Shown: piece after piece, positions 6,809 through 15,421 of the stretch
How the letters are laid out: each line of letters opens with the position of its first letter
How positions within the stretch are numbered: position 1 is the stretch's first letter
Source: Treponema sp.
GTDB taxonomy: Bacteria; Spirochaetota; Spirochaetia; Treponematales; Treponemataceae
NCBI GenBank assembly: GCA_017381365.1
Contig: JAFOCI010000053.1
Span: forward strand, 1-64,000
Length of the DNA stretch: 64,000 nucleotides
Reading direction: 5' to 3'
The notes under the pieces: generated by a model
Told to the model about the DNA's origin: nothing
The model's input: the letters and a program-made list of their open reading frames with translations, nothing else
The model's database searches: none
Position numbers and translations under genes: made by a program

Positions 6809-9265
6809 TTAACCAAAGATAAATTCAGAAATATGATTGCAGATATTTTCCAAGGGCTCATAAATTCGTTTACACTCAGGAACTGAACTTAAAAAAAATA
6901 CTCCATAACGTTTTTCATAAATTCGTCTGTCTAATACAACAACAGAACCTTTATCAGAACCCCTTCTCATTAAACGGCCTACTCCCTGTCTGAATTTTAT
7001 AACAGCTTCTGGTACGCTCAATTCCATAAACGAACTGCCACCCCGTTTAGATATAGCTTCTGCCCGTGCCGTAAAAACCGGATCATTAGGAACTGTAAAA
7101 GGAAATTTTACAATAATCACCTGACTTAAAGCTTCTCCAGGAACATCAACGCCTTGCCAGAAAGAATCAGTTGCAAAAAGAACACTCTTAACATCGTTCC
7201 TGAACAAATCAAGTAAACGGGAATTATCATCCATTCCTTGTCGCAAAACAGTAATATCACTATTTCTAAATGATACCTGAGCTCTGCTATACGCGCTTTT
7301 CAAAGATTCATAGGCAGTAAAAAGAACAAGACTTCTTCCTTCCGCAGCTTCAATGAGTTTTATTATAGCTGCTTCAATCCATTGCTGAAAATTAAAACCA
7401 TCTTCTGGTAAAGGGGCATCACTAGGAACTGCAAAAAGCATATTTTTTTTATAAGGAAACGGTGACGGATATTCTCCTGTCATTACCCGATTCGTATCTG
7501 TAAAAAAAACACCAGCTCTTTTCATCCAGTAAGAAAAGTCCCTTCCCGCTTTTAATGTTGCAGAGGTACAAACTACTGATTCCATAGGTTCATAAACGCC
7601 CTGATTCATAAGAGAAGAAATATCCAAAGGGGTTTCAGTAAAATTTATATAAACTGCATCCCCTCCATCTTTTACAAGCTCTCTTGGAAGCATTTTTTTA
7701 GAAATCCAGAAAACCTTATCTTTTTTTTCATCCCAAACGCAAAAATCACGAAGAAGAACAACCAAATCTTCCAGCCGCCGCACTAAAATTTTAGTTTCAT
7801 AATAAGCAGGAATATCCTTATCATCATCCTCCACTCCGTCCATAACTTCCCTGCAAAGACCAGTAAATCTTCCCAAATCATCAGATAAAGTTTTACACAA
7901 AGACAAAACAGGACTAAAAGCTCTCACAGTTCCTTCAAAAAGCCGCATATTATATTCATTCTGAAGCAAGTCAATTGCAGCTATTTCAAGACTGGAAATA
8001 TCATTTTTAATTCTATTTACAACCTCATAGGCAGACACTGCCTGATCTTCATTAGACGAGAGAACTGCTAAAGTACAAAGAAATCCGCTGTCCGAATTTT
8101 TTCGTCTTCTGTAAAGCTGATTTATCTGTTTTGTTATTTTAAATCGATTTAGATTTTCACTAAAAAAACTGGTTGCCGCAGCCTCAATTCCGTGAGCTTC
8201 ATCAAAAATTATTCTTTTATAAGGAGGCAGAACAGCGGTATCGTCGTAACCAGCGCCATGCATTCTGGATTCAATATCAGCAAATAAAAGATGATGATTT
8301 ACTACCAGAATATTTGCCCCTGCAGCTTCTTTTCTAACTTTCATAACAAAACATTCAGAATGATAAGGACATCTCATTCCAAGACAAGCATCACTTTCAG
8401 AATTTATTCGTGACCAGATAGCCTCAGACGGCATAAAAGCAAGATCACTTCTGCTTCCAGAATCAGTTGATTTAACCCATTCAGAAATTTTATCAAGAAC
8501 GTCATTGTCATCATCAAACAATTCTCTCTGTGCAATTACATCTTCAAATCGCCGTCTGCAAATATAATTTTGACGTCCCTTCATCAAAATAAATTTTACA
8601 GGCTTCCCAATGATTTTTTGAGCAGAAGGAATATCCTTTTCACATAATTGCTGCTGAAGATTTATAGTTCCCGTAGAAATAACAATTCTTTCTTGATTTT
8701 GTAAAGCCCATACAATTGAAGGAATTAAGTATGCAAACGATTTTCCAACTCCAGTACCTGCTTCAAAAACGCCAATAGAATTTCTGTTAAGACATTCCGA
8801 AATCGCTTTTAACAGTTCTATCTGAACAGGTCTTTCTTCAAAATTTTCTGAAATTTCTGAAAGAGGACCACCATCTGCCAGATAATTACCAAGCTCCATA
8901 GAATCCAGCAATTTCAAAACTTTTGGTTTTACCGGCTCAACAACCACATAAATATCAGAGCAATCATTGTTTATGATGTAAAATCCCTGCCCCCTTTCAC
9001 TTGCCTTACTGGCAACTCCAATATCAGCATCTGAAGGAACAAGATTACCACTTGGATGATTGTGTATTAAAACAGAACATTTTCTAGCTTCACTAAAATT
9101 AACAGGAACAGACTTTTCATTACCATGTGCGGCGTCAAAAACAGAAACAACAATACCAGAAGAATTTATTTCTCCTGCAAAAAAAACTTCATTTCCATGA
9201 GAATCATCAATCTTTTTTTTAATTATTTCAATTACTTCTGGTAAAAAATATTTTTCAGTTTTCAT
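6809..9265 (-). CDS. JAMM (RadC-like) domain fused to a DinG/XPD-type helicase
   Basis: An 818-aa protein. Residues ~1-125 form a JAMM/MPN+ metalloprotease-like domain with the full HXHX7SXXD signature, HNHPSGNLVPSDAD, and an upstream Glu in FFAGEI. The rest is a superfamily 2 FeS helicase: Walker A AGTGVGKS, iron-sulfur cysteines in YICRRR and CLGMRCPYHSEC, FDEAH box, and motif VI QGVGRLMRR. DinG-type enzymes unwind R-loops and D-loops during repair. An upstream in-frame ATG at 9313 lies inside tRNA-Glu, so I start at 9265. That ATG follows the tRNA terminator U-run directly and lacks a Shine-Dalgarno site. Confidence 0.88.
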   Translation of the reverse strand: MKTEKYFLPEVIEIIKKKIDDSHGNEVFFAGEINSSGIVVSVFDAAHGNEKSVPVNFSEARKCSVLIHNHPSGNLVPSDADIGVASKASERGQGFYIINNDCSDIYVVVEPVKPKVLKLLDSMELGNYLADGGPLSEISENFEERPVQIELLKAISECLNRNSIGVFEAGTGVGKSFAYLIPSIVWALQNQERIVISTGTINLQQQLCEKDIPSAQKIIGKPVKFILMKGRQNYICRRRFEDVIAQRELFDDDNDVLDKISEWVKSTDSGSRSDLAFMPSEAIWSRINSESDACLGMRCPYHSECFVMKVRKEAAGANILVVNHHLLFADIESRMHGAGYDDTAVLPPYKRIIFDEAHGIEAAATSFFSENLNRFKITKQINQLYRRRKNSDSGFLCTLAVLSSNEDQAVSAYEVVNRIKNDISSLEIAAIDLLQNEYNMRLFEGTVRAFSPVLSLCKTLSDDLGRFTGLCREVMDGVEDDDKDIPAYYETKILVRRLEDLVVLLRDFCVWDEKKDKVFWISKKMLPRELVKDGGDAVYINFTETPLDISSLMNQGVYEPMESVVCTSATLKAGRDFSYWMKRAGVFFTDTNRVMTGEYPSPFPYKKNMLFAVPSDAPLPEDGFNFQQWIEAAIIKLIEAAEGRSLVLFTAYESLKSAYSRAQVSFRNSDITVLRQGMDDNSRLLDLFRNDVKSVLFATDSFWQGVDVPGEALSQVIIVKFPFTVPNDPVFTARAEAISKRGGSSFMELSVPEAVIKFRQGVGRLMRRGSDKGSVVVLDRRIYEKRYGVFFLSSVPECKRIYEPLENICNHISEFIFG

Positions 9266-9268
9266 AAC

Positions 9269-9307
9269 AAAAAAAAAGCCTGCATACTTTTTTTGTATGT
9301 AGGCTTT
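9269..9307 (-). terminator. Intrinsic terminator of tRNA-Glu
   Basis: On the minus strand AAAGCCTACATAC, an A7 loop, GTATGCAGGCTTT and a run of T. It starts 4 nt after the tRNA 3' end, and its U-run ends only a few bases before the dinG-like ATG. Confidence 0.9.
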
Positions 9308-9310
9308 ATA

Positions 9311-9382
9311 CATCTCCTAGCAGAATTGAACTGCTGTTGTCGGGATGAAAACCCGATGTCCTAACCACTAGACGAAGGAGAC
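9311..9382 (-). tRNA. tRNA-Glu (anticodon TTC)
   Basis: A 72-nt tRNA read on the minus strand. The acceptor arms GTCTCCT and AGGAGAT pair with one G-T wobble, the anticodon loop is GTTTTCATC with TTC, and the T-loop is GTTCAATTC. The discriminator base is G, and CCA is not encoded. A consensus promoter is just upstream and an intrinsic terminator just downstream, so it is a single-gene unit. Confidence 0.95.
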
Positions 9383-9395
9383 TTAATATACAAGT

Positions 9396-9424
9396 AATAT
9401 ATCAAATCCATAAAACTTCGTCAA
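9396..9424 (-). promoter_or_regulatory. Sigma70-type promoter of tRNA-Glu
   Basis: On the minus strand TTGACG (9419-9424), a 17-nt spacer, TATATT (9396-9401). The predicted start site is about 7 nt before the mature tRNA 5' end. Confidence 0.8.
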
Positions 9425-9455
9425 GCATTTATATACTAGTATTAATAAAAATTAA

Positions 9456-10721
9456 TTACATATTCATATCAAATTTTTCAATCAACTTTGAATGAAGAGC
9501 TTCCAGTCCAGGTTCTTCCAGACCAAGCTTTTGAGCAGCAATTGTATCATTCATGGAATTTTCATATTCCTGTAATTCATAATATGCAAGAGCTCGTCTA
9601 TAGAACGTATGAGATTGATATTCATTAATTTCAAGAGATTTTGTAAAACATTCAACAGCTTTTTCATATTGCTTCTGAATAGAATAAACAATTCCTTCAT
9701 AATATATAGAACGGAAAGATTTATTATCATATTCAAATGACAATCTAAAATCGACAAGCGCATTTTCATAATCATTCTTTGAAAAATGAGCCATTCCCCG
9801 GTGTTTGTGTATTACAGAAAGAACAATATTATTAGGTGCAGGTTTTGATTCAATAATTTTTGTATAAATAAGTATTGCATTATCCAAATCCCCGGCATTA
9901 TGAGCTTTAATAGCCTGAAGCAAAAGTTCATCAATTGTTCCCTGTACATAAGGATTAATTTTTTCAAATAATTCATTCTTTCGCTCAGACTTTTCGTTTA
10001 TAGTTAATTCATCAGCTTTTTCATAAAATGAACGACGCCGCATTGTCATTTCTGACTGCAAATTCTTTTGATAATCACGAATTTCTTGAAATATAATATC
10101 CGCCAAACTTAAAGAAGCATTCATAGATGCAAGTTTACGTCTTAACGGCATATCAAATGGAGTAAATTCAGTTTTATAAATAAGTTCATGTTCAACTTCT
10201 GCCCAGGCATCCTGTAAAATTGTTCTGATTTGAATTTCACACACAAGTTCATCCGGTAATTTTTTGTCTTCCGGAAGATTTTCTGGAACACAATCTTCTG
10301 GAATTTTTACAAGAACATGGACAGACTCATACCCAAATTCCTTAAAACTTTGTTGAGCGCCTTTTACTTCAATTTCGTAAATATCAAACATTTCCTTAAT
10401 TTGAGCAAGTACAATTTCAATATCTTCCAGAAATGTACATATAATCCTGATTCCCATCATATCTGTAAGACATACGAGAGAATTTGAAGTAGCAGCCTCT
10501 TCTGGATGCTGTCTTAATACTTTTTTGTAATAACTATTAAAGCTTTTTATTCTTGATTTATAAGTGGGTTGGGATGAAAGTTTTAAATTATTTGTTAATT
10601 TAAGGCGTATTGCCACCATAATTTCTTCAAGAATATCTATATAGGATTCATAAGTTTTTTTTATGCTGACTCTTGCAGGTATTTTTGAAAAAAAATTATT
10701 ATTCGCTTTATTTTCTGACAT
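9456..10721 (-). CDS. Small alarmone synthetase domain with C-terminal TPR repeats
   Basis: A 421-aa protein. Residues ~20-215 are a RelA/SpoT synthetase domain with the usual landmarks: TDMMGIRIICTFLEDI, EFGYESVHVLV, and CEIQIRTILQDAWAEVEHEL. No HD hydrolase domain is present, so it should make (p)ppGpp but not degrade it. Residues ~265-400 are TPR repeats (for example ALVDFRLSFEYDNKSFRSIY and KAVECFTKSLEINEYQSHTF), replacing the usual short C-terminus of small synthetases. The TPRs suggest control by a protein partner; this is inference. It is monocistronic, and repeat C lies upstream. Confidence 0.88.
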   Translation of the reverse strand: MSENKANNNFFSKIPARVSIKKTYESYIDILEEIMVAIRLKLTNNLKLSSQPTYKSRIKSFNSYYKKVLRQHPEEAATSNSLVCLTDMMGIRIICTFLEDIEIVLAQIKEMFDIYEIEVKGAQQSFKEFGYESVHVLVKIPEDCVPENLPEDKKLPDELVCEIQIRTILQDAWAEVEHELIYKTEFTPFDMPLRRKLASMNASLSLADIIFQEIRDYQKNLQSEMTMRRRSFYEKADELTINEKSERKNELFEKINPYVQGTIDELLLQAIKAHNAGDLDNAILIYTKIIESKPAPNNIVLSVIHKHRGMAHFSKNDYENALVDFRLSFEYDNKSFRSIYYEGIVYSIQKQYEKAVECFTKSLEINEYQSHTFYRRALAYYELQEYENSMNDTIAAQKLGLEEPGLEALHSKLIEKFDMNM

Positions 10722-10793
10722 ACTTATATTTTATGACAATTTTCTTAAATACACAAATTAATTATTTAAAATGATTAAGTACCTGCACAAATG

Positions 10794-10970
10794 AACGAAG
10801 GGGCTGTCCCAAAAGTAATGAGTGTAGCGCTCATTGAGCCCTTCGACAGGTGGTTCCTGAGCCTGTCGAAGGACTCAGGAACCACTCGTCGAAATGACTG
10901 TTACACTAAATGTGGTGGTTTCGATAAACTCAACCACCGTAATGTAAACTTATTGGACAGCCCCTTCGTT
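10794..10970. repeat. Interspersed terminal-inverted-repeat element, copy C, with a nested inverted repeat
   Basis: The longest copy. AACGAAGGGGCTGTCC at the left pairs with GGACAGCCCCTTCGTT at the right. The backbone equals copy B, but inside it a second palindrome is nested: GTGGTTCCTGAG (from about 10849) and CTCAGGAACCAC (to about 10884) around CCTGTCGAAGGA. Copy E carries a partial form of the nested piece. Confidence 0.85.
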
Positions 10971-10971
10971 C

Positions 10972-11038
10972 TAATCAGATATCGCAGTCGGATTTCATAC
11001 CCGTTATACGACCTAAAGGCCGGAGTATTCAACCCTCC
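10972..11038. repeat. Short upstream element, copy 2
   Basis: Aligns with 4803-4870 (AGATATCGCAGTCG, then TTATACGACC and AACCCTCC). Both copies lie upstream of a minus-strand gene and downstream of the previous gene's terminator. Confidence 0.55.
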
Positions 11039-11046
11039 GTATAGAT

Positions 11047-11078
11047 AAAAAAAGGTCCTTCAAAAGAAGAACCTTCAT
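11047..11078 (-). terminator. Intrinsic terminator of flaA
   Basis: On the minus strand GGTTCTTC and GAAGGACC pair (one wobble) around a short T-rich loop, followed by seven T. It is about 20 nt after the flaA stop codon. Confidence 0.85.
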
Positions 11079-11096
11079 AATAATTTCTATCTGAAA

Positions 11097-12188
11097 TTAC
11101 TCAGCAGCAGTAGCTGAGCTATCGCCAGTTGACTGAGCATTAGATGCAGAATCAGCATTCAAGCTTGAAGTAAATTTATCTTCTGTAGCTTTCTTTGCAC
11201 TTTCAAGGAAGCGGTTAACCTGTTTGTTACCGAATCTTTCCATTTCACCTGCCTGACGAGCAGATTCTTTCTTGTTGATGATTCCCCAAAGATCTTCATC
11301 AGCAATATCACGGTCAGATGTAAGCAAAGCTTTGTCATAAATAATTGAAACATCTTTAAAGTAACCGATGTAATCGCCACCGATATTAGATGCATCACGT
11401 GTAATCTGGAAACCAGTAAACTTTACAAATGGAAGTCCACGTGGATAAATTGGGTAAATACGGATTTCGCGGTTACGGATTTCAGTGATGTACTGTGGGT
11501 TGTTCCAAACAAGTTCTTTCCAACCATCAAAACCAAGATAACCCATGAAATAACGACGTTCAACACCGTCTGTATCCTTGAGAAGTACATAAAGTCCTTC
11601 TGGATAATTCATTCCCATTGTTGTTACTTTAATTGATTTTACAGTTCCAACATTTTTTACAACACCATAACCACCTTCGAAAAGAGTCTTTCCACTAGCC
11701 TTTTCTTCATCAGTTGGTTCCTGACGTTCACCATTTTCATCAGCTGAAGAAAGTGGTTCATAAGCAGGAATTTCGAATGGTGGTCTTACATATGCGTAAG
11801 CATTTGAATTCCATTCTGGGAAATTAACACGAACACCCATTACAACAGAACCTGCAAATGGAACATTTGCATCTTCTTTTACAGGTGCAGCAACAACAGT
11901 TGAAAGACTTAAGCTCTGTACTGTACGAGCAGAAGAATTCAAGCTTACTTCCCACTGAGGAAGAGCCAATGATGTTTTCATCAGTTCTTTCTGATCTTCA
12001 GTAAAAGTAGCACCGGCAGCTGTTGAAAAATCCATTACAGTGCGGCTGTTTTCCATTGGCTCACCATTGTCGTTTGCACAGCAGTCAGCCTTGAGTAATG
12101 TAAAGTCGATGACAGTAGCCTGTTCTGCAAAAGCACTGGCACCAGCGAGCAGCATAGCAGCTGCCAAGATTGAAAAAGTCCTCTTCAT
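11097..12188 (-). CDS. flaA: Flagellar filament outer-layer (sheath) protein FlaA
   Basis: A 363-aa secreted protein with a clear signal peptide (MKRTFSILAAAMLLAGASAFA, cut before EQ). The body shows the spirochaete FlaA pattern, including FPEWNSNAYAYVRPPFEIPA and RNREIRIYPIYPRGLPFVKF. FlaA coats the FlaB core of the periplasmic flagellar filament. The C-terminal ~50 residues are Ala/Ser/Lys-rich and probably flexible. It has a strong AAAGGAGC ribosome-binding site, a sigma70-type promoter and its own terminator, so it is a single-gene unit. The flanking glycan genes could act on flagellar proteins; that link is inference. Confidence 0.92.
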   Translation of the reverse strand: MKRTFSILAAAMLLAGASAFAEQATVIDFTLLKADCCANDNGEPMENSRTVMDFSTAAGATFTEDQKELMKTSLALPQWEVSLNSSARTVQSLSLSTVVAAPVKEDANVPFAGSVVMGVRVNFPEWNSNAYAYVRPPFEIPAYEPLSSADENGERQEPTDEEKASGKTLFEGGYGVVKNVGTVKSIKVTTMGMNYPEGLYVLLKDTDGVERRYFMGYLGFDGWKELVWNNPQYITEIRNREIRIYPIYPRGLPFVKFTGFQITRDASNIGGDYIGYFKDVSIIYDKALLTSDRDIADEDLWGIINKKESARQAGEMERFGNKQVNRFLESAKKATEDKFTSSLNADSASNAQSTGDSSATAAE

Positions 12189-12233
12189 ACTAGAAGCTCC
12201 TTTTATAAATTCGATGTAGCCTTGTATATTGCT

Positions 12234-12262
12234 ATTATCGTTTAAGAAATATGTTTTGTCAA
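12234..12262 (-). promoter_or_regulatory. Sigma70-type promoter of flaA
   Basis: On the minus strand TTGACA (12257-12262), a 17-nt spacer, GATAAT (12234-12239), about 45 nt before the ATG. No sigma28-type box is seen, consistent with the sigma70 control known for treponemal flaA genes. Confidence 0.85.
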
Positions 12263-12268
12263 CGATTT

Positions 12269-12766
12269 TTAAGAGTTTAGATTTTCATTTTTATAAATAT
12301 TTAAATATTCAAAAGGAAGTTTTCCATCAAAAAAAACTTCTATTTCCTTTATATTTTTGAAATTATTAAATATATTCCTCTTTAAAAGATCAATTTGTTC
12401 CCTGAAATCAGTGTTATATGCATCAGCTTTTAACACGTCTGCAGAAAGATTTACATATAACTTTGAGTCACGTAAATAACAGTTTTTTAACCTTGTACCT
12501 TTTGCAAAAACAGGACAACAATGCTCTGATATAGGTCCAGTCAAAAGTTCATCAATATAATTGTTTATTTTCCCGGAAACAGGGAATATACTTTCAAAAC
12601 GATTTTCTATTTTTAGAACATCGGAATTTGACGATTTATAAATAAAGCATCTTCTTATTCCAGGAAAATTCAAAATCCAGAAAAACAAAGATAATAAGAA
12701 TATCAGCGAACAGGCACAAAATATTATCCATGATGTTCTTTTAAATTCCGGTATTTTTTCAATCAT
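12269..12766 (-). CDS. GerMN-domain membrane-anchored protein
   Basis: A 165-aa protein with one N-terminal transmembrane helix (about residues 12-33, FCACSLIFLLSLFFWILNF) and a periplasmic domain that reads as GerMN: NNYIDELLTGP, then GTRLKNCYLRDSKLYVNLS. GerMN domains occur in GerM and other envelope proteins and are thought to bind peptidoglycan or partners. The start is the ATG at 12764-12766, in the 8-nt overlap ATGATTGA with the amidase stop codon, so the two are translationally coupled. It is the last gene of the six-gene run and probably assists the amidase. Confidence 0.75.
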   Translation of the reverse strand: MIEKIPEFKRTSWIIFCACSLIFLLSLFFWILNFPGIRRCFIYKSSNSDVLKIENRFESIFPVSGKINNYIDELLTGPISEHCCPVFAKGTRLKNCYLRDSKLYVNLSADVLKADAYNTDFREQIDLLKRNIFNNFKNIKEIEVFFDGKLPFEYLNIYKNENLNS

Positions 12767-13799
12767 TTTTAGTTGTAAATCCTCTTGAACGCTCAAAATG
12801 TGTTACAAAAGCGCTTATGCCATTATATATCCCTGCAGCAGTTCTTTGCAAGTAAGCTTTGCTGTTTAAGTTTGCAGCTTCTTTTTCATTAGTAACAAAA
12901 CCTACTTCAATAAGCACACTTGGCATTTTAGAATTTCTTACAACAAACCACTCTTCTGCTTTAATTCCTCTTGCTTTTGAATCTTTTCCTATTTGAGCTT
13001 CAAGTCCATCCATGATGAATTTTGCAATTAAAATACTTTCAGTTGTATATTCTTCTTCCATCATTGAATTAAGAATTGAAAAAAGAGATTTATCTTCTTC
13101 TGTAGAATTTTTATCAAGAACAGTTCTTCTATACCCTGGAGAAAGATACCAGACTTCATATCCGCTGGATTTTTTATCTAAAGAAGCATTAGCATGAATA
13201 GAAACATAAATTATGGCTTCATTAGGACCTAACTTTACGTTGTTTGCAATTTCTGTTCTTTCATTCAGCTGAAGGAATTTATCTGTTGAACGAGTCATAA
13301 GAATCTGCTTATCCGGGTAATTTGATTTGAGTTTACTACATAGCAGATTTCCGATATTAAGCACAACATCCTTTTCCTGTACCTTCACCTGTTTGCCATC
13401 AACTTTTATTGTTCCTGAAGCACCAGGATCTTTTCCGCCATGACCTGGATCAATAAGAATAGCTCCAATCTTAAAACCATTTCCTTCTTCACGATCTTTA
13501 AAATACTGTTCTGCTGTACTAAGAAAATCACCAGAAACTTTTATTATACCATCTTCCATAGTAGGTGCATCTGTAATAGACATTGCAGAATTATCAAGAA
13601 CAATAAGTGGATCATCAATTCTAAAAGTAATCTGATGACCGTTTTTTTCAAGAATGCCACTAGATGAAAGCGTATCCCAGTAAAAAGTCATTCCCAAATC
13701 TGCTGTCTGATCTATAAGAATTTTGTTATTTTCTGACGCAAAAATATTGAATGCAGATAAAATAATAAAAGATAAAAGTACAAAAATAGATTTTTTCAT
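12759..13799 (-). CDS. N-acetylmuramoyl-L-alanine amidase (Amidase_3)
   Basis: A 346-aa exported zinc amidase that cleaves the stem peptide from peptidoglycan. It has a signal peptide (MKKSIFVLLSFIILSAFNIFA), a ~100-residue N-terminal region, then the catalytic domain from about residue 110 with the zinc and catalytic motifs LIDPGHGGKDPGASG, QEKDVVLNIG, VSIHANAS and LIEVGFVTN. It is AmiA/B/C-like in type. It begins 18 nt after the ATP-grasp gene and overlaps the GerMN gene by 8 nt, so wall cleavage is transcriptionally tied to the glycan genes. Confidence 0.92.
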   Translation of the reverse strand: MKKSIFVLLSFIILSAFNIFASENNKILIDQTADLGMTFYWDTLSSSGILEKNGHQITFRIDDPLIVLDNSAMSITDAPTMEDGIIKVSGDFLSTAEQYFKDREEGNGFKIGAILIDPGHGGKDPGASGTIKVDGKQVKVQEKDVVLNIGNLLCSKLKSNYPDKQILMTRSTDKFLQLNERTEIANNVKLGPNEAIIYVSIHANASLDKKSSGYEVWYLSPGYRRTVLDKNSTEEDKSLFSILNSMMEEEYTTESILIAKFIMDGLEAQIGKDSKARGIKAEEWFVVRNSKMPSVLIEVGFVTNEKEAANLNSKAYLQRTAAGIYNGISAFVTHFERSRGFTTKND

Positions 13800-13817
13800 A
13801 CTTTTATCTTCGGTATT

Positions 13818-15419
13818 TTAAATTGAATCTGAAATATAAATTGCAGCCTGTATGCCCCCTTTTAGCAAAGCAGACCAGAATTTTCTTCTATCAAGCTCAG
13901 GATGCACTGGAATCAGAAAATCAAAACGACGGGCAGTTTCCAGCGCAGTAAGATAATTCCAGCTTTTTTCTGTTTTTGATAGAACTTCATAAAAATCAAC
14001 AGGTAAATTTTCAAGAACTGACTGATTTTCTTTTATTACCCCGTCTAAATTATAATCATCAATATGATTCCATAACGAAAATGCTGCTGGCGGAAAACCT
14101 TTTTCGTCAGCGGCACTAATACCAGCAAGAAATTTTTCTGTATCTTTGTTTTCAGGTTCAAGTCTAATAACAATTTTTGAACAGGCTTTTTCGCTTGCAG
14201 CAACCGCTTCTTCATAATTTGTGCACATTGAAATTACATTTCCACACTTTTGCACATTGTTGCGGGGAAAATCTATAGAATCCCCTGTTTTTACAGGTCT
14301 TGGAAATACGTTCATTACTCCTTCTGTTTTTTTTGCCTGTTCAAGACCTTCTATGGCTTTTATTTTTCCAGGAATTGAAATCCATGCCCGTTCTGCACTA
14401 ACCTTTTCAGAAGTTATCTGAAAAATTTCAAATGTACCGTTTTCTACAGGAAGTTTAACTCTGTTTTTTAAAATATATTCTGGTTTTTTTCCAGTTGCAA
14501 TCAACAATGCCTGTTCAGTAAGATTGCAGTCAGAAGAATATGGAAAAGTCCATCCAGACATATATCCACCTGACAGGCGAGCTGCAATTTCTCCAATCTG
14601 GGGACCTTTTGATGTATATTTGATATCTGCCTTTGCGGCTCCACAGGTTAATCCAAGTGCTTTTACACCTTTTGCAAAACAGGCAATCAGCTCAAGTTTT
14701 TTTTCCTCCTCAATCACAGTTGGCATTGTATGGCCAGTTTCTATGAAATACGGAGGGTAATAAATATGACGGTCTGCAAAACCTGTTATTGTAAGAGAAC
14801 CTTCATAAACCAGGGCATCAATTGAAAATTCTGGTCCTTCCATATACTCTTCGATGATTACTGTGTCAGAGCGGGAATTTTCTGCTGCAGCTGCTACAGA
14901 AGTTACTGCTTCTGAAAAATCTCTAATCATTCTGCAGCCTCGGGCACCCATATTATCTGCAGGTTTTACAACACAAGGAAAGCCTAGAGAATCTGTTATA
15001 AATCTTAATTTTTTTTCTGTAACATCTTTGCCAATAAGACTGAAAAATTTTGGAGAAGGAACGCAGGCAGAATTAAAACAGTCACGCATTCTCGGTTTTA
15101 AACTAGCATTTAACGCTGATTCATAACTGTGTGCTGGAAAACCTAATTTTTCTGCTGCATAAGAAACACTAGCAGAAAAATCTGTTCCAGCAGTAAAAAT
15201 TCCAGCTAAATTAAATTTATCTTTTAAAACTTTTGCAAATTCGAAGATTTCTTCTTTATTTTTTAAATCAATCTTCTTAAATTCATCGGCATACACTACA
15301 CTTTCTGCTGCAGGATTTGCATCTATCACATAAGTGTAAAAACCAGCATTTTTTGCTGAAATAATTGCTGGTTTTTGCATTAAACCGGCACCTAAAATTA
15401 AAACTGACTGCTGATTCAT
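13818..15419 (-). CDS. ATP-grasp ligase of the glycan gene cluster
   Basis: A 533-aa protein. The N-terminus is a pre-ATP-grasp Rossmann fold (SVLILGAGLMQKPAII, then VIDANPAAESV). The ATP-grasp domain spans about 110-330, with SLGFPCVVKPADNMGARGC, IIEEYMEGPEFSIDALV and IGEIAARLSGGY. The family joins a carboxylate to an amine or similar nucleophile; the substrate here is unknown. The ~200-residue C-terminus is not recognised. The start at 15417-15419 is chosen because the SD-like AGGAAA precedes it and the upstream gene ends at 15422. It belongs to the minus-strand run with sugar-modifying genes, which suggests an aminoacyl- or acyl-sugar product. Confidence 0.82.
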   Translation of the reverse strand: MNQQSVLILGAGLMQKPAIISAKNAGFYTYVIDANPAAESVVYADEFKKIDLKNKEEIFEFAKVLKDKFNLAGIFTAGTDFSASVSYAAEKLGFPAHSYESALNASLKPRMRDCFNSACVPSPKFFSLIGKDVTEKKLRFITDSLGFPCVVKPADNMGARGCRMIRDFSEAVTSVAAAAENSRSDTVIIEEYMEGPEFSIDALVYEGSLTITGFADRHIYYPPYFIETGHTMPTVIEEEKKLELIACFAKGVKALGLTCGAAKADIKYTSKGPQIGEIAARLSGGYMSGWTFPYSSDCNLTEQALLIATGKKPEYILKNRVKLPVENGTFEIFQITSEKVSAERAWISIPGKIKAIEGLEQAKKTEGVMNVFPRPVKTGDSIDFPRNNVQKCGNVISMCTNYEEAVAASEKACSKIVIRLEPENKDTEKFLAGISAADEKGFPPAAFSLWNHIDDYNLDGVIKENQSVLENLPVDFYEVLSKTEKSWNYLTALETARRFDFLIPVHPELDRRKFWSALLKGGIQAAIYISDSI

Positions 15420-15421
15420 TA

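Larger units (their letters stand above)
10722..11096. other. Intergenic region between the alarmone synthetase gene and flaA
   Basis: A 375-base gap. Reading the minus strand from the flaA stop codon, it holds the flaA terminator (11047-11078), the short upstream element copy 2 (10972-11038), repeat C (10794-10970), then about 70 nt of AT-rich leader. Without repeat C the short element would lie about 75 nt from the start codon. Confidence 0.7.

Noticed and set aside
9266-9313. N-terminal extension of the JAMM-helicase protein
   Set aside because: The upstream ATG and following codons lie in tRNA-Glu and its terminator.
10791-11048. 85-aa plus-strand ORF
   Set aside because: It lies almost entirely within repeat C and the short element; its residues translate the palindrome.
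12767-12796. TTG start 30 nt upstream for the GerMN protein
   Set aside because: The ATG in the 8-nt overlap with the amidase stop codon is better placed for coupling.
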